A stretch of DNA of 54,148 nucleotides from Micromonospora thermarum (GCF_012034245.1 NZ_JAATEO010000035.1:1-54148), one strand, 5' to 3'; counted from the stretch's first letter, positions 1 to 10,831 are shown. The notes: generated from the sequence alone by a model not told the origin. A program made the numbers and translations.

Positions 1-102
1 CGCGAACACGTACCGGGCGGCGCGCTCCCGGGTCGTCTCGTGCCGGATCTCCGCCGCCGGGGCGATGGCTTCTGCCGTCTTCCGCTCGATCGTCGCGGCC
101 AT
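1..102 (-). CDS. N-terminal fragment of an unidentified protein (runs off the window)
   Basis: An ATG at 102 on the minus strand opens 34 codons that reach the window edge without a stop. A GGAGA-type ribosome binding site lies just upstream. The visible N-terminus is charged and polar and ends in RAARYVFA, the kind of sequence that precedes a first membrane helix. Some actinobacterial DoxX/DoxD-like membrane proteins begin this way, but 34 residues cannot establish that. It is divergent from the CBS-BON gene, and the 223 bases between them must hold both promoters. Confidence 0.45.
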   Translation of the reverse strand, partial: MAATIERKTAEAIAPAAEIRHETTRERAARYVFA

Positions 103-325
103 TGTCTCCACGTCCCTTCTGGGTCTCGCACCGCGCTTCCCGGTGGCATCTCCATTGGACGGCCCGGCCACGCCCGCCGGTCAGGGTCGACCGGGCCCCA
201 CCGGACCGGGACCTTGGACCCCTTTCCGCCCGGTCCGCATGGCGGTGGAGTCCCGGTCTCGCGGCCCTGCCCCGACCGGCCGACGCGGCCATACCGTCCG
301 AGGTGGAGACGGCAGGGAGGTCGTG

Positions 326-1024
326 ATGAGGACATGGCAGGTGGGCGACGTGATGACCCGGGACGTCGCAGCGGTGGGGGAGGAGACCCCGTACCGGGAG
401 ATCGTCGACGTGCTGGTCCGTCGGGGCATCAGCGGCGTGCCGGTGATCGACGGGTTTCGTCGGGTGCTCGGGGTGGTCTCGGAGGCGGACCTCCTGCACA
501 AGATCGAACGGGCCGGCCACCCGGACCAGCGGCGGATCTTCGAGGGACGGCGGCACCGGAGCGCCCGGGAGAAGGCGGACGCGCTGCTGGCGCGTGACCT
601 GATGACCAGCCCGGCGGTCACGACCTGGCCTGAGGCCACCATCACCGCTGCGGCCCGGCTGATGGAGCACGAGTCGGTGAAGCGGCTGCCGGTGCTGGAC
701 GACCTGGGCCGCCTGGTCGGCATCGTGGCCCGTGGTGACCTCCTGCGGGTACATCTGCGGACCGACGCGGAGATCCGTGAGGATGTCGTGCAGGAGGTGC
801 TGCGCCGGGTGCTCGCGGTACGGGACGGGCTGGTCACCGTCCAGGTCCGCGGCGGTGAGGTGACCCTGGACGGGCGGCTGGACCGGCGCAGCGCGGTCGA
901 GCTGGCGGAGCGGCTGGCCGGGCAGGTGAGCGGCGTGGTGCGTGTGGTCAGCACCATCGCGTACGACGTCGACGACACCGGCCTGGTCGAGCTGGAGGCA
1001 GGCCAGGTCACCCCGGTCGCCTGA
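326..1024 (+). CDS. CBS-pair and BON domain protein
   Basis: A 232-residue soluble protein. Two CBS motifs (about residues 7-60 and 90-145), each with the typical SGVPVID / KRLPVLDD core followed by a G-x-V-x-x-x-D-L turn, form a Bateman module that usually binds adenosyl nucleotides. A BON domain (about 155-225) follows; BON domains bind membranes or other proteins. This architecture is common in actinobacterial stress and dormancy regulons, but the ligand and target are unknown. The ATG at 326 was chosen because GGGAGG lies 6 bases upstream. The open frame extends further upstream but has no domain content there. A GTG two codons earlier is also possible. Confidence 0.88.
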   Translation: MRTWQVGDVMTRDVAAVGEETPYREIVDVLVRRGISGVPVIDGFRRVLGVVSEADLLHKIERAGHPDQRRIFEGRRHRSAREKADALLARDLMTSPAVTTWPEATITAAARLMEHESVKRLPVLDDLGRLVGIVARGDLLRVHLRTDAEIREDVVQEVLRRVLAVRDGLVTVQVRGGEVTLDGRLDRRSAVELAERLAGQVSGVVRVVSTIAYDVDDTGLVELEAGQVTPVA

Positions 1025-1037
1025 TGAGTCGTGCCGG

Positions 1038-1059
1038 GTTCGGCGGAGCACCGCCGGAC
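1038..1059 (+). terminator. Hairpin after the CBS-BON gene
   Basis: A nine-base-pair stem (GTTCGGCGG / CCGCCGGAC, one G-U pair) with an AGCA loop starts 13 bases after the stop codon. There is no T tract, as is usual for actinobacterial terminators. Confidence 0.5.
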
Positions 1060-1186
1060 GGCAGGCCCGCCGCCTAGGCTCGGGGGCGACGACGTGGTCC
1101 GGTCCCCCCGCCGGGTACGGGGCGGAGCGGTCCTGCCCCCGTAGCCGGCGCCGGGGACGAGGCGTCACGGATGCGGGGGGCGCCGG

Positions 1187-2161
1187 GTGGACGGAGCGAC
1201 GTTCGCCGTGCCGCTGTGGGGCTGGGCGGCGGTCGGCGCGGTCATCGCCGTCATGCTCGCCGTCGACCTGCTCTCCCACCGGGACAACCACCTCATCGAG
1301 CTGCGCGAGGCGCTCGTCTGGTCGGCGGTGTGGATCACCGCCGGTCTCGCGTTCGGCCTGGTGGTCCTGTTCTGGCTGGGCGGCGAGCCGGCGGTCGCCT
1401 ACTACTCCGGCTACCTGCTGGAGAAGGCCCTCTCGGTCGACAACATCTTCGTGTTCGCACTGCTGTTCGGCTACTTCCGCGTCCCCGACGAGTTCCAGCA
1501 CAAGGTGCTGTTCTGGGGCGTGGTCGGGGCCCTCGCGTTCCGGCTCGCCTTCATCTTCGCGGGTGCGGAGTTGCTGAATCGGCTGGCCTGGGCCGGGCTC
1601 GCCCTCGGCGCGTTCCTCGTCTGGACCGGCTGGCGGCTCGCCGTACGCGGCGAACCGGACGTCGATCCCGACCGCAACCCGGTCGTCCGGCTCTTCCGCC
1701 GGCTGGTGCCGACCGATCCGCGCTACCACGGCAGCCGGTTCACGGTCCGCGTCGACGGGCGCCGAAAGGCCACGGTGCTGCTGGTCGCCCTCGTCGCGAT
1801 CGAAGGCACCGACGTGGTCTTCGCGGTCGACTCGGTGGCGGCGATCCTCGCCATCACCAGGGACACGTTCCTGGTCTGGACCGCGACCGCCTTCGCGGTG
1901 CTCGGTCTGCGGAGTCTCTACTTCTGCCTGGCCGGCCTGCTGCGGCACTTCGAGTACCTGCGGTACGGCCTGGCGGTCGTGCTCGCGTTCGCCGGGATGA
2001 AACTGATCCTCGCCGAGACCCCGGTGAGGGAGGTGCCGGTCTGGCTGACCCTGGCGGTGGTGGTGCTGGCGCTGGGCACCTCGATCGCCTGGAGCATGGT
2101 CGCCGCCCGGCGGGGACGCCGCCGGGCCCGCCGGGGACGGATCAGCCCGCCGGGTGGGTGA
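1187..2161 (+). CDS. TerC/Alx-family integral membrane protein
   Basis: A 324-residue polytopic membrane protein of the TerC family. It shows the hallmark acidic residues in helices: AVDLLSHRDN near the start, KALSVDNIFVF near residue 88 and EGTDVVFAVDS near 206. Family members export metal ions (Mn2+ for Alx/MntX-type proteins) or take part in tellurite resistance; the substrate here is not visible. The GTG start at 1187 begins directly before the first helix; an overlapping ATG at 1171 is out of frame. The C-terminus is Arg/Gly-rich and cytoplasmic. The last 20 bases overlap the end of the convergent downstream gene. Confidence 0.87.
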   Translation: MDGATFAVPLWGWAAVGAVIAVMLAVDLLSHRDNHLIELREALVWSAVWITAGLAFGLVVLFWLGGEPAVAYYSGYLLEKALSVDNIFVFALLFGYFRVPDEFQHKVLFWGVVGALAFRLAFIFAGAELLNRLAWAGLALGAFLVWTGWRLAVRGEPDVDPDRNPVVRLFRRLVPTDPRYHGSRFTVRVDGRRKATVLLVALVAIEGTDVVFAVDSVAAILAITRDTFLVWTATAFAVLGLRSLYFCLAGLLRHFEYLRYGLAVVLAFAGMKLILAETPVREVPVWLTLAVVVLALGTSIAWSMVAARRGRRRARRGRISPPGG

Positions 2162-2873
2162 CCGGCGCGGCCAACTGGGCCGCCAGGAGGGCGGGAGCCT
2201 CGGCGAGTGACGGTCCGTACCAGGTCAGGTGTCGACCCGACACCAGGGCGCACGGCGTTCCGGGGAATGCCTCCGGCCCGTCGGTGGCGGTGAACCGGTA
2301 CGGCTCGTCGGGCAACACCACCAGCTCCGGCGCCCGCCCGCGCAGTTCGTCCAGGGTCGGCCGAGGGTACCGCTCGGGGTGGTCGGCGTACCGGTTGGTC
2401 ACGCCCAGCCGGCGCAGGACGTCACCGGCGAACGTGTCGCGGCCCAGCACCACCCACGGCCGACGCCAGACCGGCACCACCGCCGGGCGCGGTGCCGCGT
2501 CGGCCGGCAGCGCCGCCCAGGCGCGGCGGGCCGCCACCAGCCAGTCCGGCTCGGCCGGCGCGCCCAGCTCGGTCAGCAGGTCGGCCAGCTCGGTGAGCGC
2601 CTCGTCCACGGTCCGGGGGTAGGTGGCCCGCACCGGCACCCCAGCCGCCGCCAGCGCGTCGGCGTCCTCCCGGCGGTTCTCCTCGACGTTGAGCAGGACC
2701 AGGTCGGGGCGCAGCGCGCGGACCCGGTCCAGGTCCGGGTACTTGGTGCCGCCGACCCGGGGAACGTCCAGCCCGGCCGGGTGGGTGCACCAGTCGGTCG
2801 CCCCGACGAGCAGGCCGGGCAGCGTGGACGCCACGGCCTCGGTCAGCGACGGCACCAGTGACACGACCCGCAC
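2142..2873 (-). CDS. Helical-backbone metal receptor (BtuF/FepB-type fold) without signal peptide
   Basis: A 243-residue protein that begins MRVVSLVPSLTEAV, the classic opening of class III periplasmic-binding folds for cobalamin and ferric siderophores. The second lobe contains FAGDVLRRLGVTNRY and LDELRGRAPELVVL, both typical of the family. There is no signal peptide or lipobox and no ABC permease or ATPase next to it, so it is probably a cytoplasmic stand-alone member; such proteins are often annotated as cobalamin-binding. The ligand is unknown. It converges with the TerC-family gene, overlapping 20 bases. The ATG start directly precedes the fold, so no residues seem to be missing. Confidence 0.8.
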   Translation of the reverse strand: MRVVSLVPSLTEAVASTLPGLLVGATDWCTHPAGLDVPRVGGTKYPDLDRVRALRPDLVLLNVEENRREDADALAAAGVPVRATYPRTVDEALTELADLLTELGAPAEPDWLVAARRAWAALPADAAPRPAVVPVWRRPWVVLGRDTFAGDVLRRLGVTNRYADHPERYPRPTLDELRGRAPELVVLPDEPYRFTATDGPEAFPGTPCALVSGRHLTWYGPSLAEAPALLAAQLAAPVTHPAG

Positions 2874-3089
2874 CGGCCCACCTCCGTTCCCGTTCCGTCG
2901 ATCATGCCGGGTCCGACGGCGGCGGGCCGGGTCAGGGGGCGTACCCGACGTCGCCGCGCTCGGCGCCGTCGAATCGGTGCGACCGACGGTCGGGTCCGCC
3001 GTACCGCCGACGTGCCGGCCATGATCGACCGCCTACACTCGGCCGGTCGCCGGTAACCCGGTGACGGGACGGCGAACGGAACGAAGGCG

Positions 3090-3959
3090 ATGACGAGCGG
3101 CGGTGGCACGGACGGCGGCTGGCTCCGGGCGCTGCCCGCGGACGGCGGGCCGGCCCCGGTGCTGACCCGGGACGATCAGGTCGCGTACGGGCCGCGCCGG
3201 CTCAGTGACCTGGTGCACCGGCGGCCGCCCGGCGTCACCGGTCACCAGTGGACCACCGCCCTGCGGGAGAGCTACGACCTCGTGGTCTGCGCGGCCGGGA
3301 CCGGACTGCCCACCGTCGCGGTCGAGATCGGTCCGCCGCCGGCCGCCGGGTCGCCGGCGCAGCGCGTCGCACGGCTGAAGGACGCCGTCGCCGCCGCGGT
3401 CGGCCTGCCGGTGCTGCGCATCGGGTCGCCGACGTTGCGGCCCGCCGACCACGGGCCCGGGATCGTGGCGTACGTCCTCGACGCGCACGCCTACACCAAC
3501 CGGTGGGCGGGGGAGCCGGGTGTCACCGGGTTCCGGGACATCGTCGGACGGCTCCCGGACGGGCGGACCGGGCCGGTCAACGACCTCGGGGCGCTCACCC
3601 GCTCCACGGCCGTCGAGGCGTACGTGGCGCGGCGGCTGTCCGACCCGATCGTGCGCGGGCTGCACGTGCGGTGGTCCGGCGGCCCGGCCGAGGGCTGGAG
3701 CTGGGTGGAGGTACGCCCTGGCGCGGTCCTGGTGGAGCGGGTCACGGTGGCGGAGCAGCGCTTCACCTGTGGGGTCGACCCGGCGCGGCTCGCCGAGGAT
3801 CTCGCCGCCCTGGCGGTCGGTGAGCGGCTGCGCACGCTGGACAGCTCCGAGCCGCCCCTGACGTCGCGGGACGACCTGCGGTCCGGGATCCGTGGGCTGG
3901 CGGCGCGCCGTGCCGAATTGGTCGACGGCTTCGCGTTCGACCACCTCTGCGTCGACTGA
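3090..3959 (+). CDS. Hypothetical protein, possibly DUF2726-like nuclease fold
   Basis: A 289-residue soluble protein that I do not recognise with certainty. Residues about 60-120 resemble the DUF2726 group of restriction-endonuclease-like folds: a strand YDLVVC, then a turn and VAVEI, then a helix QRVARLKDAVAAAVGLPVLRI. The acidic and histidine residues normally found in the ELDG-x-x-H part of that family are replaced here by VEIGPPP, so metal-dependent cleavage is doubtful. The second half has no recognised domain. ATG 3090 follows a GAACGAAGGC site. The gene stands alone, and its 3' end is duplicated just downstream (3961-3985). Confidence 0.6.
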   Translation: MTSGGGTDGGWLRALPADGGPAPVLTRDDQVAYGPRRLSDLVHRRPPGVTGHQWTTALRESYDLVVCAAGTGLPTVAVEIGPPPAAGSPAQRVARLKDAVAAAVGLPVLRIGSPTLRPADHGPGIVAYVLDAHAYTNRWAGEPGVTGFRDIVGRLPDGRTGPVNDLGALTRSTAVEAYVARRLSDPIVRGLHVRWSGGPAEGWSWVEVRPGAVLVERVTVAEQRFTCGVDPARLAEDLAALAVGERLRTLDSSEPPLTSRDDLRSGIRGLAARRAELVDGFAFDHLCVD

Positions 3960-3985
3960 CGTTCGACCACCTCGCGTCGACTGAT
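3935..3985 (+). repeat. Tandem duplication of the 3' end of the preceding gene
   Basis: The last 26 bases of the gene, including its TGA, occur again immediately after it (3961-3985) with one base deleted. The second copy lies wholly outside the reading frame. Confidence 0.85.
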
Positions 3986-4254
3986 CGGCGCGCCCGCGCG
4001 CCCCTTCGAAACCCGCGGGAAATTTCCCTCGCGCCGCTTGAACCATCGCCGCAGCCGTTCCGTACTCATGCGGGAATGGACAGGATCTCCCCGACCGCGT
4101 CCCCAGACGTGGAAGACGGTGCGGAAAGGGCATCGTCGGTCATCGACGTGCCACCGGTTACGGCCCGACGGTAGACGCCGGGGCGTGCCACCTCAATTCC
4201 GTCGGTCCGCCGAGGTCTCGAATCAACTACCGGATCGAGAAGGAGAGCAATTCG

Positions 4255-5553
4255 ATGCGCAGGTCCACACGGGCGCGCCGGTCATCCGGTAACGCGCGGA
4301 GCAAGCGGGTGCTGGCTGTGGTCGGCACGCTCGCGGTCTTCGGTGGCATCGTCGCCGTGACCCAGATCTCGTCGGCCGAGGACCGGCGGTCGAACCGGAC
4401 CCGGCCCGCTGCCGCCGCCTGCGTGGAGCCCAGCCCGGGTGCGACCGCGCCGAGCGGGACCGGCACGACCCGTACCTGGCAGAACGGCCGCTGGGTGCGC
4501 AACCACTGGGGAGACGGCCAGCAGTCGGTCGAGGAGTGCCAGGAGACCCGGGACGGCCAGGCTCCGGCGAACAACGGCGGCTCCGCCGTGGCCTGCCCGG
4601 ACGTGGCCAGCCGGCTGCCGCAGGTGCCCGAGCGGGCCCGCGGCGAGGTGGACCGCAACCTTGCCCTGCTGCAGACCCAGATCACCGAGGCTGACCGTCG
4701 GCTCGCCGCCGAGGGGCGCCGCGGTGAGGCGTTCATCCGCAACTCGATCCTGGCCCCGCTGGCCAGCAAGCGACGGGCGACGCTGGACCGCATCACGATC
4801 GCGATCGACCGGTTCGGTCCCCGTCCCCGCGGTCTGTCCCAGCTCGCCGAGTGCCAGGTCGCGCCGACCGGAAACACCAACGACGGAAACAACAACGGCG
4901 GCGACAACGACAACGACGGCGACAACAACGACGGTGGTAACGACAACGGCGGAAATGACAACGGCGGAAACGACAACGACGGCGGAAACAACGCTCCGGG
5001 CGCCGGGCTCGGTGTGCTGGCGAACGATTGCGACGACAGCCAGCTCCAGCCGCACGACGGTTTCCAGAACGGTAACCGGTGCGTGAGCACGGCCTTCGGC
5101 GAGGTCGGCGCCGCCGCGAACAACCCCTCCCTGCTGATCACGGACTTCCCGCAGGAGGTTCAGGCCAACCAGCCGTTCACGCTCCAGGTGAGCACCCGGA
5201 ACCTGGTCCGGGACCGGTTCCTCGCCGCCGGCCAGGGCGGGTACTACGTGGAGAGTTCGCTGCTCAACGGCGACGGCCTGGTGCGCGGCCACTTCCACAC
5301 CGCCTGCCGGATGCTGGAGAGCACCGACGAGGCCCCGGCCAACCCGGAGGACGTGCCGGCGTTCTTCGTCGCCACGGAGGACAGCCGGGGTGGCCGGGAG
5401 GCCGACGAGGTGACCATCCAGGTCCCGGGCATGCCGGAGTCCGGCATCGCGCAGTGTGCGGTCTGGGCCGGTGACGGCTCGCACCGCGTACCGATGATGG
5501 AGCGGGCCAACCAGACTCCCGCCTTCGACGTGGTGCGGATCGAGGTCAACTGA
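4255..5553 (+). CDS. Secreted protein with Asn/Gly/Asp-rich linker, function unknown
   Basis: A 432-residue exported protein. The N-terminus is basic and followed by a hydrophobic segment (VLAVVGTLAVFGGIVAV, about residues 19-35), so it is a signal peptide or anchor. Residues about 40-105 hold Cys pairs. Residues 110-200 are predicted helical and contain paired LPQVPERAR and LAPLASKRR segments. Residues about 206-247 consist almost only of Asn, Gly and Asp. The last 185 residues form a probable beta-rich domain with four Cys and the motif GHFHTACRML. No enzyme motif is seen. ATG 4255 follows GAGAAGGAGAG. A hairpin terminator follows, so the gene is probably monocistronic. I cannot assign a function. 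Confidence 0.75.
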   Translation: MRRSTRARRSSGNARSKRVLAVVGTLAVFGGIVAVTQISSAEDRRSNRTRPAAAACVEPSPGATAPSGTGTTRTWQNGRWVRNHWGDGQQSVEECQETRDGQAPANNGGSAVACPDVASRLPQVPERARGEVDRNLALLQTQITEADRRLAAEGRRGEAFIRNSILAPLASKRRATLDRITIAIDRFGPRPRGLSQLAECQVAPTGNTNDGNNNGGDNDNDGDNNDGGNDNGGNDNGGNDNDGGNNAPGAGLGVLANDCDDSQLQPHDGFQNGNRCVSTAFGEVGAAANNPSLLITDFPQEVQANQPFTLQVSTRNLVRDRFLAAGQGGYYVESSLLNGDGLVRGHFHTACRMLESTDEAPANPEDVPAFFVATEDSRGGREADEVTIQVPGMPESGIAQCAVWAGDGSHRVPMMERANQTPAFDVVRIEVN

Positions 5554-5567
5554 CCGATCACGGTGAC

Positions 5568-5596
5568 GGGGCCGTCCGGGCGCACCGGGCGGCCCC
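5568..5596 (+). terminator. Terminator of the secreted-protein gene
   Basis: A twelve-base-pair stem (GGGGCCGTCCGG / CCGGGCGGCCCC, one G-U pair) with a five-base loop starts 14 bases after the stop. Confidence 0.75.
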
Positions 5597-5744
5597 GCGT
5601 CGTGCTGAGTGCGTATGTGAGGAGTGCCGGCTCGACCGACACCTCTCACACACGCACTACGCCGCGACCGTCACCGGCGGAGCCGCCGGCGCCGTGCCGG
5701 TCAGGATCCCGGCCGCCGGGAATGGTGCGGCCCGCAAATGCCGG

Positions 5745-5774
5745 CGGGGTCGCGCCGTTTTCGGCACGACCCCG
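5745..5774 (-). terminator. Terminator of lsr2
   Basis: A thirteen-base-pair stem with one mismatch around a TTTT loop, located 22 bases past the lsr2 stop on the minus strand. Confidence 0.75.
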
Positions 5775-5796
5775 CGCGCGGGCGGGCCCGCTCGAC

Positions 5797-6141
5797 TCAG
5801 CGGTTCTTGTAGGCCTCCACGACCTCGACCGGGATCCGGCCCCGCTCGGAAATCTTGTAGCCGTTCTTCGCGGCCCATTCCCGGATCGCGCGGTTCTGCT
5901 CCCGGTCCATTCCGGCGCCGGATCCGGCTCCCCGTCGGGGCGCCCGTGCCGTTTCGACGCCGCCGCGGCCCATCCGCCGGCCGGCGCTGATGTACGGGTC
6001 AAGCGCCTTGCGCAGGACGCCCGCGTTCTCGTCGGACACGTCGATCGTGTACGCCACGCCGTCCAGGCTGAACTCGACGGTCCGATCGGCCTTTCCGCCG
6101 TCGAGATCGTCGGTCAGAACCGTGATTACTTTTCTGGCCAT
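5797..6141 (-). CDS. lsr2: Lsr2 family nucleoid-associated protein
   Basis: A 114-residue Lsr2. The N-terminal dimerisation domain (MARKVITVLTDDLDG, then VEFSLDGVAYTIDVS) is followed by an Arg/Gly-rich linker with RRGAGSGAG, and then by the C-terminal DNA-binding domain, which carries REWAAKNGYKISERGRIP. Its AT-hook-like core RGRIP matches the minor-groove-binding RGR of the family. Lsr2 silences AT-rich, often horizontally acquired, DNA and bridges DNA. AGGGAG precedes the ATG. The gene is divergent from lon across a 350-base region. Confidence 0.97.
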   Translation of the reverse strand: MARKVITVLTDDLDGGKADRTVEFSLDGVAYTIDVSDENAGVLRKALDPYISAGRRMGRGGVETARAPRRGAGSGAGMDREQNRAIREWAAKNGYKISERGRIPVEVVEAYKNR

Positions 6142-6226
6142 CGCCGATTACTCCCTGTGTGGGGGCGGGGTGTGTCCAAAGTTTGACGTATCCCGTGGCA
6201 TAACCGCAAGAAAACGCGTCCTCCTC

Positions 6227-6260
6227 ATTTCGGCGAGTCGGGGGAATCCCTCGCCGAAAT
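6227..6260. repeat. Inverted repeat between lsr2 and lon
   Basis: ATTTCGGCGAG and its exact reverse complement are separated by 12 bases. It lies 86-119 bases upstream of the lsr2 start and far from lon, so it may be an operator or a leader hairpin. Confidence 0.6.
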
Positions 6261-6448
6261 CGACGCGCGACCGGTCGGAAACTGCCGTGCGATCAGTCCG
6301 CGAGCAGACCGGTGTGGCCAGCCAGCGCCGCGGCCTCCGCCCGGCTCAGACGCGCAGTTCGCGCAGCGACGGCCGGCAGCGAGGTCAACAGCTCCTCAGG
6401 TTCGACGTGGCTTGGGTCACACTCCGGAACAAGGGGAACGATTTGTTA

Positions 6449-6469
6449 CTTGAGCTGGACACGCTCAAC
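6449..6469 (+). promoter_or_regulatory. HAIR-like HspR operator upstream of lon
   Basis: CTTGAGC, a seven-base spacer, then GCTCAAC. This fits the HspR inverted repeat CTTGAGT-N7-ACTCAAG apart from compensating changes and one end mismatch. It ends 22 bases before the lon start. HspR repression of lon is established in Streptomyces; its operation here is inferred. Confidence 0.75.
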
Positions 6470-6491
6470 TCAACGCGATAGCAGGTGTTCG

Positions 6492-8831
<2,340 letters not shown>

Positions 8832-8837
8832 GTGAGA

Positions 8838-8885
8838 GGAAGGGCCCCCTGCACGACGCCTCGGCGTCGTGCAGTGGGCCCTTCC
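8838..8885. terminator. Bidirectional terminator between lon and deaD
   Basis: Two nested perfect stems: GGAAGGGCCC pairs with GGGCCCTTCC, enclosing GCACGACGCC paired with GGCGTCGTGC. It lies between two convergent genes and can serve both. Confidence 0.88.
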
Positions 8886-8970
8886 CCATGCCGGCTGGAG
8901 CGCAGGCGGGGGCCCTGCCGCCCGTCTCGACAACGGGAGGCGTGACGAAGGGCTCTCGCCCCGCCATCCC

Positions 8971-10734
8971 TCAGGGGCGCTGCCAACTGCGGTCGCGGCG
9001 CTCGCGGCGGTCACCGTCGTACCGGCGCTCACCGCCGCCGTCGGTGTCGCGGTCGCGGCGGACCGTCGCCTTGCGGCCCTTGATCGTGCTGGCGCGAAGC
9101 CCGGCGATCACCGCGTCGGCAACCCCGACCGGCACCTCCACCAGGGAGAACCGGTCGGCGATCTCGATCGAGCCGATGTCCCGTCCACTGACCCCGGTCT
9201 CGCCGGTGATCGCGCCCACCAGGTCCTGCGGCCGGACACCGGCCCGCCGGCCCAGCCCCACGAAGACCTGCGTCGTACCGGCGCCGCGGGGACGGCCGCC
9301 GCCGCGCCGGTCGCCGCGGCCCTCGTACCCCGGCCGGCCCTCCCGTGTCGGGCGGACCGCGACCTGCGGGATCTCCTCCTCCTCGTCCGCGGTGCCCGGC
9401 AACGTGGCCTCGTGCGCCAGGCGCACCGCCGCGAGCGCCACCTCCATCAGGTCGAACTCGTCGCTGAGCGACTCGACGATGGCCCGGAACGGTTCGAGGT
9501 CGTCCTCCAGCAGGCTCTCCCGCAGCGCCGCCTGCGTGAGCTCCAGGCGGCGGGTCCGCAGGTCCGCGACCGTGGGGATCTTGTCGACGGTGATCCGCTG
9601 GCCGGTGACCCGCTCGATGGTCTTGAGCATCCGGTGCTCGCGCGGCTCCGCGAGGGTGATCGCCACCCCCTCCCGCCCGGCGCGGCCCACCCGGCCGATC
9701 CGGTGCACGTACGACTCGGGCGCCGACGGCACGTCGTAGTTGACGACGTGGCTGAGCTGCTCCACGTCCAGACCACGGGCCGCCACGTCGGTGGCGACGA
9801 GCAGGTCGGCGGTGCCGGCACGCAGCCGGCCCATCACCCGGTCACGCTGCTCCTGGCTCATTCCGCCGTGCAGCGCCTCCGCCCGGTACCCGCGGCCGTT
9901 CATCGTCTCGGTGAGCCGGTCGACCTCCTCCCGGCTGCGGCAGAACACGATCGCCGCGGTGGGGGACTCCACGTCCAGCACCCGGCCCAGCGCCGCCGGC
10001 TTGTGCGCCCGCGACACCAGGTACGCGCTCTGCCGCACCCGGGGCGCCTCGCCGGCCACCGGCTGCTCGCGGGCGATGAGGATGCGCACCGGGTCGGTCA
10101 GGTGCGCCCGGGCCATCCCGTCGATGCGGCTCGGCATGGTGGCCGAGAACAGCACCGTCTGCCGCTGCTCCGGCGCGTGCTCCAGGATCGCCTCGATGTC
10201 CTCGGCGAAGCCCATGTCCAGCATCTCGTCGGCCTCGTCCAGCACCACCGTGCCCAGATCCCCCAGGCGCAGCGTGCCCCGGGCGATGTGGTCCAGCGCG
10301 CGGCCGGGGGTGGCCACCACGACGTCCACCCCGGCGTCCAGGGCGCGCAGCTGCCGGCCGATCGGCTGGCCGCCGTAGATCGGCAGGACGCGGGTGCCGA
10401 GGTCCTTGCCGTACCGGTGGAAGGCCTCCGAGACCTGCACCGCCAGCTCCCGGGTGGGCACCAGCACCAGCGCCACCGGGTCGCCGCCGGGACGGTCGTC
10501 CGGCATCCGTTGCAGCAGGGGCAGCGCGAACGCCGCCGTCTTTCCCGTACCGGTCGCCGCCTGCCCGAGCAGGTCCCGCCCGCCCAGCAGGGGAGGGATC
10601 GCCTCCCGCTGGATGGGGGTGGGCTCCTCGTAGCCGAGCGCCGACAGCGCGGCCAGCAGCTCGGGGCGCAGGCCGAGGTCGGCGAAGGCGGGCGGGTCGG
10701 TGGATGGCGCGGACGGTTCGGGCGTGGAACTCAT
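8971..10734 (-). CDS. deaD: DEAD-box RNA helicase (DeaD/CsdA type)
   Basis: A 587-residue RNA helicase. Order of motifs: Q motif with PTPIQREAIPPLL, Walker A ATGTGKT, PTRELA, TPGR, DEAD within LDEADEMLDMG, FSAT, and in the second RecA domain the ATDVAARGLD and HRIGRVGRAG motifs. Residues about 470-560 form a DbpA/CsdA-type RNA-binding domain (VFVGLGRRAGVRPQDLVGAI). The tail is Arg/Asp/Gly-rich. Such enzymes unwind short RNA duplexes in ribosome assembly and mRNA decay, often in the cold. The ATG start is at 10734. A shared terminator separates it from lon. Confidence 0.95.
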   Translation of the reverse strand: MSSTPEPSAPSTDPPAFADLGLRPELLAALSALGYEEPTPIQREAIPPLLGGRDLLGQAATGTGKTAAFALPLLQRMPDDRPGGDPVALVLVPTRELAVQVSEAFHRYGKDLGTRVLPIYGGQPIGRQLRALDAGVDVVVATPGRALDHIARGTLRLGDLGTVVLDEADEMLDMGFAEDIEAILEHAPEQRQTVLFSATMPSRIDGMARAHLTDPVRILIAREQPVAGEAPRVRQSAYLVSRAHKPAALGRVLDVESPTAAIVFCRSREEVDRLTETMNGRGYRAEALHGGMSQEQRDRVMGRLRAGTADLLVATDVAARGLDVEQLSHVVNYDVPSAPESYVHRIGRVGRAGREGVAITLAEPREHRMLKTIERVTGQRITVDKIPTVADLRTRRLELTQAALRESLLEDDLEPFRAIVESLSDEFDLMEVALAAVRLAHEATLPGTADEEEEIPQVAVRPTREGRPGYEGRGDRRGGGRPRGAGTTQVFVGLGRRAGVRPQDLVGAITGETGVSGRDIGSIEIADRFSLVEVPVGVADAVIAGLRASTIKGRKATVRRDRDTDGGGERRYDGDRRERRDRSWQRP

Positions 10735-10831
10735 GGGTCAAGCCTTTCATCACGCCCGCGCGCCCGTCGCGGCGACCACCGGAACCACCGGGTCGGGCTC
10801 CGCCGCCACGTGCCGGCGGAGCCCGATCCGG

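Larger units (their letters stand above)
6142..6491. other. lsr2-lon divergent regulatory region
   Basis: About 350 bases without a convincing gene. It contains the lsr2 ribosome binding site (AGGGAG), an 11-base perfect inverted repeat with a 12-base loop at 6227-6260, and the HspR-type box at 6449-6469. It is more AT-rich than its surroundings near 6181-6230 and 6410-6480. Confidence 0.7.

Noticed and set aside
4870..4998. Short repeats suggestive of a CRISPR or VNTR array
   Set aside because: The units are irregular codons for Asn, Gly and Asp in a continuous reading frame, without constant repeat and spacer lengths.
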